DNA of 40,591 nucleotides from Anaerolineales bacterium (GTDB lineage: Bacteria; Chloroflexota; Anaerolineae; Anaerolineales; UBA11858), in contig JADHTJ010000025.1 in NCBI GenBank assembly GCA_016785015.1, positions 1 to 40,591 on the forward strand. The letters are read 5' to 3'. Shown here in pieces: positions 1 through 8,015 of this stretch. Made by a program: the position numbers and the translations under genes. Below the pieces are notes generated by a model. The model did no database searches, had not been told where the DNA came from, and saw only the letters and a list, made by a program, of their open reading frames with translations. Position 1 is the stretch's first letter, and the number at the start of each line of letters is the position of its first letter.

Positions 1-45
1 CAAATCATGTTGCCAAACCGCTTTTGGCTTCTTCTTTTCTTTCAT
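1..45 (-). CDS. N-terminus of an unidentified gene running off the left edge
   Basis: Only the first 15 codons are inside the window, reading MKEKKKPKAVWQHDL, a very basic start. A GGGAG ribosome-binding sequence lies at 50-54 on the minus strand, four bases before the ATG at 43-45. The ATG would overlap by four bases (ATGA) the stop that the upstream Ntn-hydrolase-like gene would have if its A-run were one base longer. That would suggest translational coupling. No family can be assigned from 15 residues. Confidence 0.4.
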   Translation of the reverse strand, partial: MKEKKKPKAVWQHDL

Positions 46-112
46 TTTTCTCCCGGTTGCGCTCTCGCCTTTGGGTCTGGCTCAACTTTCATCCTGTTTT
101 GGCCTTTCAGCG

Positions 113-568
113 TTAGAGTTTTTTCGCGGGAGTCATATATTTCTTCTGGAAAACTTCGATGAGATAAGTCCATCCGGGTGCTGAAACAAGGATACGTCCG
201 CCCTGCAAGGAATTTTGACCCATAAAATCTTTCGTGATCCGCGGTACATCATTTTTCCCTTGCACGCCCAAAAGCAGCTTTTCACAAAGAACGTCATAGG
301 TTACGTCATCAGTTGACTCCACGTGCGTGTTTGCTACGCAAACTTTGTGCCGGTTTACTCCAAACGCAACACCATCGAGTTCTCCCGTTTTGAGATTGAC
401 ACCTTTCAAGGCTTGGGTTTCTGGAGTCGAATGGTAAACAGTAAGTTGGTTAGCATGATACGCATATTCCAGATCTCGATTTTTGAAAAAGAGCATCCCA
501 TTTTTAAGCTGTATTACGCCCACTGTACATTCTGCATCAAAACTTGGCCGAGAAATACTTTCCTGCAT
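113..568 (-). CDS. Ntn-hydrolase-like protein (C45 / linear amide C-N hydrolase type), possibly frameshifted at its 3' end
   Basis: The 151-residue product has a Cys-Thr pair at residues 14-15, followed by a strand and an FFKNRDLE motif. This resembles the N-terminal nucleophile fold of peptidase C45 and linear amide C-N hydrolases, in which a Cys exposed by processing attacks an amide bond. The family assignment is by eye. The start is supported by AGGAG seven bases before the ATG. The ORF ends PAKKL just after a run of six A (minus strand, 119-124) and is shorter than usual for the family. One extra A would extend it to a TGA at 42-44, adding about 25 residues and giving an ATGA overlap with the next gene. 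It may be the second gene of a unit with the RlmI-like gene, 59 bases upstream. NRDE/TANGO2-like proteins are an alternative family. Confidence 0.5.
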   Translation of the reverse strand: MQESISRPSFDAECTVGVIQLKNGMLFFKNRDLEYAYHANQLTVYHSTPETQALKGVNLKTGELDGVAFGVNRHKVCVANTHVESTDDVTYDVLCEKLLLGVQGKNDVPRITKDFMGQNSLQGGRILVSAPGWTYLIEVFQKKYMTPAKKL

Positions 569-627
569 GGCACACTCCTAACGAAACTTACCCTTCCATC
601 GAAAGAATCAAACAATCTAATTACAAA

Positions 628-1839
628 TTATCCAACTCTTATCACCAAGCCCTTCAGATACGCCCCCTCGGGGAAATTCAATGCTACTGGGTGGTCAGGA
701 CTTTGTTCCAGGTGCTCGATGATTTGGGCATCCACGCCCGCATCCAAGGCCGCGCCAGCGACGATCTTTTGAAAGAGCTCTGCAGAGATGCCCCCCGAGC
801 AAGAGAATGTCACCAAGATTCCGCCTGGACGTAAAAGTTTGAAAGCTAGCAAATTGATATCCTTGTAACCGCGGGCTGCCTTCTGTGCTTGCGAGGAAGT
901 CGGCGCAAACTTGGGGGGATCCAGGATGATCATATCAAAGTCGCGACGCGAATCTCGGAATTTACGCAGCACCTGAAAAACATCGCCCTCCAACCATTCG
1001 ATTTTCTCCGCAGGCAGATCGTTGAGAATGCGATTCTCCTCAGCCAAAGCCAACGCATCGGAAGACGAATCGACAGCGGTTGCCGAAGCCGCACCACCCA
1101 AAAGCGCACTGAGCGCAAATCCACCCGAGTAGCTGAAGCAATCTAAGATATCGCGTCCAGCAGCCATTTCTTGAACGCGTGCTCGATTGTTACGTTGATC
1201 CAGGTAGAAACCTGTTTTATGTCCCTTGCTGACATCAACCCAAAACTTGAGCCCATTTTCCTCGATTTGGATTCTCTCCGGCTCTAATTCTCCCCGCACA
1301 GTGCCTATGCGCAAAGGCAAACCTTCGAGTTTGCGCACATCCACATCCGAGCGTTCGAATATTCGATCAGCGCCCGTCAACTCTAATAATAGGTCAGCAA
1401 TGATCTCCCGCCAATGCTCTACCCCAGCGCTCAAAACTTGCATCACTAAGGTATTCACATAGCTGTCAACGACCAGGCCGGGGAGGCCATCCGACTCGGC
1501 GTGAATGAGACGACAAGTGATCAGCTGCCGATTGTCAGTGGAAAGTGACTGATCCCTGAAGACTGATAACTTACGTTTATCTAAGGCCGACTTCAAACGC
1601 AGACGAAAAAAATCATCATCAACGCTCTCATCTGGATCAAACGTCCACACACGAACTCTGATTTGCGACTCAGGTGAGAAAGCGCCGCGCGCCAAAAACT
1701 CGCCGCTAGAGTCCAGCACAGCGACGGTTTCGCCAATCCCAGGGTCGCCTTCAACTTTAGCGATCGCGCCGGAAAAGATCCAGGGATGGCGGCGCAGCAG
1801 AGCTTTTTCACGACCGGATTTCAATATTATTGTGTGCAT
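628..1839 (-). CDS. rlmI: RlmI-like class I rRNA (cytosine-C5) methyltransferase
   Basis: The 403-residue protein matches the RlmI/YccW layout. An N-terminal PUA domain (about 1-80) precedes a Rossmann methyltransferase. The SAM-binding segment DCFSYSGGFALS is near residue 233, motif IV DPPKF at 307-311, and motif VI FSCSG holds Cys347, the likely nucleophile of m5C enzymes. In E. coli the family methylates C1962 of 23S rRNA, so that substrate is inferred here. The HAESDGLPGLVVD signature typical of this family is at about 113-125. A roughly 17-residue segment (92-108) just before it looks like an inserted low-complexity repeat. No clear ribosome-binding site precedes the ATG, and the upstream DNA is very AT-rich. 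Length is close to the family norm. Confidence 0.9.
   Translation of the reverse strand: MHTIILKSGREKALLRRHPWIFSGAIAKVEGDPGIGETVAVLDSSGEFLARGAFSPESQIRVRVWTFDPDESVDDDFFRLRLKSALDKRKLSVFRDQSLSTDNRQLITCRLIHAESDGLPGLVVDSYVNTLVMQVLSAGVEHWREIIADLLLELTGADRIFERSDVDVRKLEGLPLRIGTVRGELEPERIQIEENGLKFWVDVSKGHKTGFYLDQRNNRARVQEMAAGRDILDCFSYSGGFALSALLGGAASATAVDSSSDALALAEENRILNDLPAEKIEWLEGDVFQVLRKFRDSRRDFDMIILDPPKFAPTSSQAQKAARGYKDINLLAFKLLRPGGILVTFSCSGGISAELFQKIVAGAALDAGVDAQIIEHLEQSPDHPVALNFPEGAYLKGLVIRVG
1516..1566 (-). repeat. In-frame repeat-derived insertion inside the rlmI-like gene
   Basis: On the minus strand this stretch carries imperfect repeats of a TCAGT-like motif (ATCAGTCTTCAG, ATCAGTCACT, CACTGACAATC). 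It encodes residues 92-108 (VFRDQSLSTDNRQLIT region). It sits between two conserved parts of the protein, at a point where RlmI relatives normally have only a short linker. The reading frame is kept. I interpret it as a small palindromic repeat that landed in a tolerant surface loop. Confidence 0.55.
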
Positions 1840-1904
1840 TTATTTTATTTATTTGATAAATTATTTATGAGTAGTGCAATTGATAAGTTGGATATCCCTA
1901 TTCT

Positions 1905-1938
1905 AAACGAAAAACGCAAGGCTGCTAACAGCCTTGCG
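1905..1938 (-). terminator. Rho-independent terminator of the alpha-oxoamine synthase gene
   Basis: A perfect 10-bp stem (1915-1924 with 1929-1938, CGCAAGGCTG) closes a 4-base loop. On the minus strand it is followed at once by TTTTTCGTTT. It lies 63 bases past the stop codon of the alpha-oxoamine synthase gene and upstream of the rlmI-like gene, so it separates the two transcription units. Confidence 0.9.
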
Positions 1939-2000
1939 CTCATCAAAATCGTAGTTTCAACGCTTGCCCTGCGAGCGAAGATCACATCGAAGGGTCAACG

Positions 2001-3209
2001 TTAGATAATTCCAGTATCCTTGCCTGCCTCAGCAATCACATCCATGGCATACTCGATATCTTTTTCCTCGTGCGAAGCCAAAACGGTTGCACGCAATCGA
2101 GCCAAACCAACCGGCACAGCCGGCGATACAACTGGCAGCACAAACAGGTTATTCTTCTGGGCATGTCGTGTGACGGCATAGGCCGTCTCGTCAGCGCCGC
2201 ACAGCACAGGGACAATGGCTGTCTCAGTCATCATGGTATCAAAGCCGCGCCCCTTCAATCCGCCGATAAACTGATCGGTGTTGGCATTCAATTTTTCGAT
2301 TCGCCAGGGCTCATCAAGGATAACCTTGAAGGATTCCATAGCCGCCGCAGCCTGCGCTGGGGGCAACGCTGCCGAAAAGATGTATGCCCTGCTGGCGTGG
2401 CGCAAATATGTGATCAGGTCTTTCTTGCCAGCGATATAGCCACCCACTGAAGGAATGGTTTTGCTCAATGTACCCATCTTGATATCAACCGTACCCCACA
2501 TATCAAAATGCTCTTCGATGCCGCGGCCAGTCTTGCCCAAGACACCAACAGAGTGGGCTTCGTCCATCATCAACCAGGCATCGTACTTCTGGCAGATCTC
2601 CACCATGCGCGGCAGATCGATGATATCGCCGTCCATACTGAAGACAGCGTCGGCGACAACCAGCTTGGCAGCATCTGCTGGCGCGCTAGCGATCATGCGT
2701 TCAAGAGCCTCCATGTCGTTGTGCTTGAAGCGGCGGAACTTTGCCCCCGAAGTCATGCAACCATCCACGATGCTGGCGTGGTTAAGTTTGTCCGAAAAGA
2801 CATAATCGCCACGGCCCACTAATGTGGAGATCGCTGTCAAATTTGTCACATACCCCGAGGTATAAGTCACTGCCGCCTCGGCCTGCTTAAATTCAGCGAT
2901 GGTGTCTTCGAGTTCGTTGTGCAAATCCAAGGTTCCCGCCAGGGTGCGCACACCATGGGTGCCGGTACCGTATTTTGCTACTGCGTCCTGAGCAGCTTTG
3001 TTAATACGGGGATGCCCCACCAAACCCAAATAGCTATAGGATGCATACATTTCCATCTCACGACCGTCCACCATTACTTTGGAGCCGCCGCGCAACTCAG
3101 TCACTGGCATATTGTAATAATACTCGTCGTTTTCTTTCATCCCCGCTACACGGTTCACCATGGCGGCGACCCGGCGCGCCACAATGTCATTGCTTTTGAT
3201 CAAATCCAT
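2001..3209 (-). CDS. Alpha-oxoamine synthase family PLP enzyme (Kbl / BioF / SPT-like)
   Basis: The 402-residue enzyme belongs to the fold-type I PLP family that condenses an amino acid with an acyl-CoA. Visible signatures are KLNHAS (His144), DEAHS at 216-220, VGVLGKTGRG just after it, and GTLSK with the Schiff-base Lys250. Family members include glycine C-acetyltransferase, 8-amino-7-oxononanoate synthase and serine palmitoyltransferase. No adjacent threonine dehydrogenase or biotin genes help choose between them. A sphingolipid-type role is possible but unproven. GAGGTG five bases before the ATG supports the start. The gene has its own candidate promoter overlapping the ligA stop and a strong terminator downstream. 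Confidence 0.88.
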   Translation of the reverse strand: MDLIKSNDIVARRVAAMVNRVAGMKENDEYYYNMPVTELRGGSKVMVDGREMEMYASYSYLGLVGHPRINKAAQDAVAKYGTGTHGVRTLAGTLDLHNELEDTIAEFKQAEAAVTYTSGYVTNLTAISTLVGRGDYVFSDKLNHASIVDGCMTSGAKFRRFKHNDMEALERMIASAPADAAKLVVADAVFSMDGDIIDLPRMVEICQKYDAWLMMDEAHSVGVLGKTGRGIEEHFDMWGTVDIKMGTLSKTIPSVGGYIAGKKDLITYLRHASRAYIFSAALPPAQAAAAMESFKVILDEPWRIEKLNANTDQFIGGLKGRGFDTMMTETAIVPVLCGADETAYAVTRHAQKNNLFVLPVVSPAVPVGLARLRATVLASHEEKDIEYAMDVIAEAGKDTGII

Positions 3210-3249
3210 GTTTCACCTCGATAATTGCTTTCAAAAAAGATATTGGAGA

Positions 3250-3278
3250 AGTTTAGTTCAGAGTTTGGGAACTGTCAA
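3250..3278 (-). promoter_or_regulatory. Candidate sigma-70 promoter for the alpha-oxoamine synthase gene
   Basis: On the minus strand a perfect -35 TTGACA (3278-3273) is followed after 17 bases by TAAACT (3255-3250), a 4/6 match to TATAAT. The -35 overlaps the ligA stop codon (TGA at 3277-3275). The ATG at 3209 lies about 35 bases past the expected transcription start. Confidence 0.5.
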
Positions 3279-5353
3279 TTAAGAGTATCAACCATCTCTC
3301 GCAGTTCGGCTTCGCCAATCACCTTTACTCCCAACTCTTGTGCTTTACTCAGTTTTGATCCAGCTTTCTCACCAGCAACCAGATAATCCGTATTCTTACT
3401 GACCGAACCGGTTACTTTGCCACCATGAGTCTGGATGAACTCCTTAGTCTCTGGACGCGTGAACCCTGGGAGGGTGCCTGTGACCACAAAGGTCAGACTC
3501 GCGAGAGGCTGGGCTGATTCTGGCCCCCCAACTGAAACCTGCATCCGAGGCCAAACGGCAGCGGCGCGCAATTTGGCCAACACACCTTGATTGGCCGGCC
3601 GCTGGAACCAATCCACGATGGCCTGGGCAATATTGGGGCCAATGCCTTCGAGCGATTCTAAATCTTCAACAGAGGCCGCGGCCAGGGCATCCAGGCTGCC
3701 ATAATGACTGGCCAGATCAGAGGCGACAACTTCCCCAACGCCGCGCACCCCTAAAGCTGTCAGCAAGCGGCTCAAAGGTTGATCTTTGGAAGCGGCAATT
3801 GCCCCGAGTAGATTATCCGCTTTTTTTTCTGCAAACCCCTCCAGCCCTAGCAGGCTGCTCCGCTCCAGGGTGTAGAGATCAGCCACATCGTTCGCCAAAC
3901 CCTGCTCAACAAGCTGTTTGACAATCCGCACCCCCAGGCCAACAATATCCATTGCCCCACGCGAAACGAAGTGCTCGATGTTACGCACGATCTGCGCCGG
4001 GCAGGCGGCGTTGACGCAGTACCAGGCCACCTCGCCCTCAATGCGCTCCACCGGCTGGTCGCAATCGGGGCAGGTTTCGGGAGGCGTGTAAGGCCATTCC
4101 TCGCCGGTTCGAGCGGCTTCGACCGGACCGATGACATAGGGGATCACATCGCCGGCACGCTTTACTCGTACGCGGTCGCCGACGCGGATATCCTTCTCAA
4201 AGATGAAATCGAAATTATGCAGCGTCGCCTGGCGCACCACCACGCCACCCACTTCCACGGGTTCGAGCATGGCGTAGGGGGTCAGCACGCCGGTGCGCCC
4301 GACGTTGACGCCGATATCCATAAGCTGCGTGGTGACTTCCTGCGCCGGGAATTTGAAGGCCACCGCCCCGCGTGGATCTTTGCCCACCACACCAAGATCA
4401 TCGAAGAGTTGGTGGTCATTGATCTTGATTACCATACCATCGATCTCGTAATCGAGACCGTCGCGGCGCTCTTCCCATTTTTGATGCGCGTCAATGACTT
4501 CGTCCAGATGGGTACACAAGGTGCTTTCGGGAACTGGGAAGCCCATTGCACTCAAAAACTCAATGGACTCAGACTGTGTCGACGGTTGTGACATCCCAGC
4601 ATCCGATGCTTCGAATGCCACGATTTGATAAACGAGAAGGGTCAATGGCCGCTTAGCTGTCAGGCTTGAATCTAATTGCCGCAGTGCTCCTGCGGCCGTA
4701 TTGCGCGGGTTGACGTAGGTTTTCTCCCCAGCGGCTTCTTGCTTACGGTTGAGCTCTTCGAAGTCTGGAAGACGGATGAAGGCTTCACCGCGAACGGCAA
4801 GATAAGACGGAGGACGGAGGACGGAGGACGGGACACTGTCGGTCGTCGGTCGTCGGGCCTCGGTCACAGGAATTCGTAATGGGAGTGCCTTAATCGTTCT
4901 CAGATTATCCGTGATGTCTTCCCCCACTTCGCCATCACCGCGCGTAGCACCCTGCACGAACACTCCATCACGATAGTGCAGCACCACACTCAAACCATCC
5001 AGCTTGGGTTCGACCACAAAGTCAGCGTCCAAAGCGCGTTCATCGAGCTTGGCAATACGCTCTAACCAGGCGTAGACACCCTCGGCATCGAAAGCGTTCC
5101 CCAGGCTCAGAATTGACGCGGGGTGTCGAACTTTGTCGAACTTCTCCGCCGGGGGGGCACCAGCCCTTTGTGAGGGCGAATCGGGCGTAATCCATTCGGG
5201 GTGTTGTTCTTCAATACTACGTAGCTCGAGCAGCAACTGGTCATACTCAAAATCACTGATCAGCGGCTCATCAAGTACGTGATATTGATAATTGTGTTTG
5301 CGAAGCTCCTGACGGAGCACTTCTATTCTTTCATGGAGTTGGGATTCGGTCAT
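3275..5353 (-). CDS. ligA: NAD-dependent DNA ligase LigA
   Basis: This is the replicative and repair ligase that seals nicks using NAD+. The product is about 692 residues against a usual 670. The order is domain Ia, the adenylation domain with EPKLDGLS (catalytic Lys117), an OB fold, a four-Cys zinc finger (CPDCDQP ... CVNAACPAQ), helix-hairpin-helix repeats and a C-terminal BRCT domain ending in AELREMVDTLN. I chose the ATG at 5351-5353 because AGAGGA lies seven bases before it; an upstream in-frame GTG at 5374 would add seven residues without a good ribosome-binding site. TATAAT on the minus strand at about 5384-5379 is a plausible -10. Residues 163-185 are an extra repeat-derived loop just before the conserved VRGEAF motif. 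Confidence 0.97.
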   Translation of the reverse strand: MTESQLHERIEVLRQELRKHNYQYHVLDEPLISDFEYDQLLLELRSIEEQHPEWITPDSPSQRAGAPPAEKFDKVRHPASILSLGNAFDAEGVYAWLERIAKLDERALDADFVVEPKLDGLSVVLHYRDGVFVQGATRGDGEVGEDITDNLRTIKALPLRIPVTEARRPTTDSVPSSVLRPPSYLAVRGEAFIRLPDFEELNRKQEAAGEKTYVNPRNTAAGALRQLDSSLTAKRPLTLLVYQIVAFEASDAGMSQPSTQSESIEFLSAMGFPVPESTLCTHLDEVIDAHQKWEERRDGLDYEIDGMVIKINDHQLFDDLGVVGKDPRGAVAFKFPAQEVTTQLMDIGVNVGRTGVLTPYAMLEPVEVGGVVVRQATLHNFDFIFEKDIRVGDRVRVKRAGDVIPYVIGPVEAARTGEEWPYTPPETCPDCDQPVERIEGEVAWYCVNAACPAQIVRNIEHFVSRGAMDIVGLGVRIVKQLVEQGLANDVADLYTLERSSLLGLEGFAEKKADNLLGAIAASKDQPLSRLLTALGVRGVGEVVASDLASHYGSLDALAAASVEDLESLEGIGPNIAQAIVDWFQRPANQGVLAKLRAAAVWPRMQVSVGGPESAQPLASLTFVVTGTLPGFTRPETKEFIQTHGGKVTGSVSKNTDYLVAGEKAGSKLSKAQELGVKVIGEAELREMVDTLN
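4799..4867 (-). repeat. Tandem 7-mer repeats inserted in frame in ligA
   Basis: On the plus strand ACGGAGG is repeated about three times (from about 4807), and then TCGGTCG-like units are repeated (about 4839-4862). The two runs are near inverted copies of one another around GGACACTGTC. They encode the extra loop around EARRPTTDSVPSSVLRPPSY in LigA, a place where ligases normally have a short variable linker. The frame is preserved. Confidence 0.75.
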
Positions 5354-5392
5354 AATGATTTCCTCTGGGATCACCAGAATTATAGCCTAAAG

Positions 5393-5515
5393 GTAACTAC
5401 TCAGGCTAAGAAAAAATACCCGAAAAAAGGGTGTGCGCGGGTGTGCGGCGCACACCCGCGCACACCCGCGCACACCCTTTTTTCGGGAACTATCTGTCGA
5501 TGGCTGAGCAGTTAC
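5393..5515. repeat. Long hairpin element A: 29-bp perfect inverted repeat with outer arms
   Basis: The core arms at 5419-5447 and 5459-5487 are perfectly complementary over 29 bp, with an 11-base loop. They contain iterated GTGTGCGCGG units, so alternative pairings are possible. Outer arms (GTAACTACTCAGGC at 5393-5406 against GGCTGAGCAGTTAC at 5502-5515) pair with two mismatches. The element sits just upstream of ligA. After it, 5548-5574 resembles the outer right arm of element D (GTGAGAGACCTC shared), which suggests a mosaic of related elements. Confidence 0.8.
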
Positions 5516-5860
5516 GCCTAAAGATTTGTCTGACGGTCTTTGGGAACTCCCGTGAGAGACCTCCCATTACCACGGCGAATCAATGAGAGCCTTCTCCAGT
5601 GCAATCGCATTTAGAAATAGCGATGAGAATACGCAAAACAACTTTTCGGGTAGCGAGCCAACCGCATTGGCGGCTGAATCAGGCTAAACACATCTTATCG
5701 AATCCGCCCAACGCGGTTGGGCTACTGACCCAGAAAGAATTTTCACAGAGAGAAAATCCAGATGCGTTTGCCTTAACCCTTCTCTGATCGCACATCCAAA
5801 CTGTAACATTTGTGTTATTATTGGATAGATTTTATCCTATTTATCTCTGTAAGGAATATT
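5516..5860. other. Intergenic region with an imperfect inverted repeat; no convincing gene
   Basis: Between ligA and the amine oxidase gene there is an imperfect inverted repeat at about 5650-5673 and 5702-5724 (GAGCCAACCGC against GTAGCCCAACCGC read on the other strand). A short ORF across it at 5599-5787 is made of this repeat and has no ribosome-binding site. The last bases before 5861 are AT-rich and probably hold the promoter of the amine oxidase gene, but no clear -35/-10 pair could be picked. Confidence 0.5.
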
Positions 5861-7219
5861 TTGAACAGAAGAGATTTTCTCAAAATAATTGCTCTGCTCG
5901 GAAATACGGTGGCTGCAAGCCGTTGTGATATTTTCGATGAAAAGAATGAAACTATTCTTGTGGTCGGGGCTGGTATTTCTGGGTTGAGCGCGGCGCATAC
6001 GCTCCAAAAATGGGGCTATAAAGTAATTGTTTTGGAAGCACGCTCGCGCATTGGCGGCCGCATATGGACAAGCCGTGAATGGGCAGACGCGCCACTTGAT
6101 CTAGGTGCTTCGTGGATCCATGGCATCCGCAACAATCCCATATCAAAATTAGCCAAGGATAACCAGATCGAAGTACTCGAAACGGATTACGACAACCATT
6201 GGATTTATGGTGCAGATGGAAATGAACTCTCCGACTCAGAATACGAGTCACTAGACGATATTCTTTATTCGGTGCAGGAATATATCTTCGAGGCTATCGA
6301 AGAGCTGGACAATGATGTATCTCTCCAGACAATCGTTGAGAATGCCTTTGCTGAAGCAGATATTTCGCCAGCTGAGAGAGCGTCAATCCTCTACCTGATC
6401 AATTCCGTCATCGAACACGATTACGCCGCGGACAGCAAAGATCTATCTGCGCTCTATCTGGATGAAGGTGAGGAGTTTGGGGGTGAGGATGTCATCTTTC
6501 CAGGTGGCTATGACCAAATCATCAATTTGCTCGCCGAGGGTCTCGATATCCGACTCGATGAAGTTGTGCAAAATGTGGAACATGGAAACCAGGGCGTATC
6601 GATCACGACAAATCAAAACAAATATCAGGCTGATAAGGTTGTGATCACCTTGCCTTTAGGGGTATTGAAAAGCGGGAATGTACTATTCTCTCCAGCGCTT
6701 CCAAAAGAAAAACAAAATGCAATTCATAATCTTGGAATGGGGCTGCTGGATAAAGTTTGTCTGCGCTTTCCGAACAAATTCTGGCCTCAGGGGCCAGAGC
6801 TTTTGGGTTTTATCAGTGAAAACACGGGAGAATGGGCCGAATGGTTAAATGTTGCCTTCTACAAAAAAATGCCAATTTTGATGGGCTTCAATGCTGCCGC
6901 TTTTGCTCACCAAACTGAATCATGGAGCGATCAGCAAATTGTCGAAGGCGCCATGGGGACACTGCGAAAGATGTTTGGAGCAGACATTCCTGATCCGGGT
7001 GCATGGCAAATCACACGCTGGGCTGCTGACCCCTATGCCCTGGGCTCTTACTCTTACAATAAACTGGGTGCAACTCCAGAGAGTCATGACGAGCTAGCCG
7101 CGCCGGTTGGAACACGTTTATTTTTTGCCGGAGAAGCAACTTCAAGAGAATATAATGCGACTGTCCATGGAGCCTATTTATCAGGCCTTCGAGCAGCCGA
7201 GGAAATTTGGGATGCGTAA
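5861..7219 (+). CDS. Tat-exported flavin amine oxidase (monoamine/polyamine oxidase type)
   Basis: The 452-residue protein begins with a twin-arginine motif, NRRDFLK, then a hydrophobic stretch, so export as a folded flavoprotein is likely. The FAD-binding site is GAGISG at about 36-41, continuing to a conserved Glu and RIGGRIWT. The C-terminal FAD contact is LFFAGEATSREYNATVHGAY. The family oxidises primary, secondary or polyamines to aldehydes with release of hydrogen peroxide; the substrate here is unknown. I chose TTG at 5861 because AAGGA lies five bases before it and because it puts the RR motif at the extreme N-terminus. It opens a packed plus-strand gene set and overlaps the next gene by eight bases. 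Confidence 0.88.
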   Translation: MNRRDFLKIIALLGNTVAASRCDIFDEKNETILVVGAGISGLSAAHTLQKWGYKVIVLEARSRIGGRIWTSREWADAPLDLGASWIHGIRNNPISKLAKDNQIEVLETDYDNHWIYGADGNELSDSEYESLDDILYSVQEYIFEAIEELDNDVSLQTIVENAFAEADISPAERASILYLINSVIEHDYAADSKDLSALYLDEGEEFGGEDVIFPGGYDQIINLLAEGLDIRLDEVVQNVEHGNQGVSITTNQNKYQADKVVITLPLGVLKSGNVLFSPALPKEKQNAIHNLGMGLLDKVCLRFPNKFWPQGPELLGFISENTGEWAEWLNVAFYKKMPILMGFNAAAFAHQTESWSDQQIVEGAMGTLRKMFGADIPDPGAWQITRWAADPYALGSYSYNKLGATPESHDELAAPVGTRLFFAGEATSREYNATVHGAYLSGLRAAEEIWDA

Positions 7220-7982
7220 ATCTATCGTTTTATTACTGGGTCTCATTTTTTTGGTTGGCTGTGCTAATTTGTCATCAACCCAAACGGTTGAGACTCCTAA
7301 ACTACAAGAACCAACTCAAACAGAGATTTCTACGCCCACAAAGCCTGCAGAAACACAGGCTCAAGTTCTATCCGCCACAGCCCAAGTCGTCTCCACTGAA
7401 GAACTCGATCTCACCCAACTGTGGTCTTATGGATTGACCAGCATCCGCACAGGAAAATCCCTGATCGAAGAAGGTGGGGAACATAATTTTGATGAGAGTT
7501 TAATTTCCTATGGTTACAACCTCGTCGTTGACAGAGAAGGAAACATTCTCACCCCTGGAGGCGCGCCTCTGCATGGAGGAGAACAGCTGGTCATCACCGA
7601 AGAATACCAGGATGACCATAACCTGCGCGAATATGCCCGCATCTATACGATCATGGCGCCTATTCGAGACACGATCTTGTACCACTTCGAAGAGACGAGC
7701 AAAGAAGAATGGCTGGCAGTCACCGAGATCCTGAAAATCAACAATATCAAAACCCAGGATGCGGCTGAAATCAATGGTCGCAGCATCCTATCAACCGAAC
7801 AGGTCTATGACTATATCGCCAGCGGTAACGCTGAAGGCAGCCCCGTGATGCGTTATTTAGAGGAAGCTGGTTTGGAGTTGAAGTGTCTGGCTTTTGTAGA
7901 TTTTGACTTCAGCAACCCCCAGGGGGCAAATCACTGCGAGGATCACGATCTTGCAGTTGAATCAGGAATTAAAACGCCTTAG
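7212..7982 (+). CDS. Lipoprotein of unknown function
   Basis: The 256-residue product has a clear lipoprotein signal, MRKSIVLLLGLIFLVGC, with Cys17 as the lipidation site. A Thr/Pro/Glu-rich linker of about 50 residues follows, then a globular domain with no motif I recognise (for example LWSYGLTSIRTG and HNLREYARIYTIMAP). It starts inside the stop region of the amine oxidase gene, with GAGGAA seven bases before the ATG, so the two are very likely co-translated. It may be a membrane-tethered partner of the exported oxidase or of the cyclase encoded next, but that is only context. Confidence 0.8.
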   Translation: MRKSIVLLLGLIFLVGCANLSSTQTVETPKLQEPTQTEISTPTKPAETQAQVLSATAQVVSTEELDLTQLWSYGLTSIRTGKSLIEEGGEHNFDESLISYGYNLVVDREGNILTPGGAPLHGGEQLVITEEYQDDHNLREYARIYTIMAPIRDTILYHFEETSKEEWLAVTEILKINNIKTQDAAEINGRSILSTEQVYDYIASGNAEGSPVMRYLEEAGLELKCLAFVDFDFSNPQGANHCEDHDLAVESGIKTP

Positions 7983-8015
7983 AAGAATTCTTTGCATTGT
8001 TATTGGAGATCAGAA

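Noticed and set aside
3971..4591. 206-codon open frame on the plus strand inside ligA
   Set aside because: It is antisense to the strongly conserved LigA frame, has no ribosome-binding site and shows no domain pattern.
5599..5787. Possible 62-residue gene upstream of the amine oxidase
   Set aside because: It lies across an inverted repeat, lacks a ribosome-binding site and has no recognisable protein pattern.
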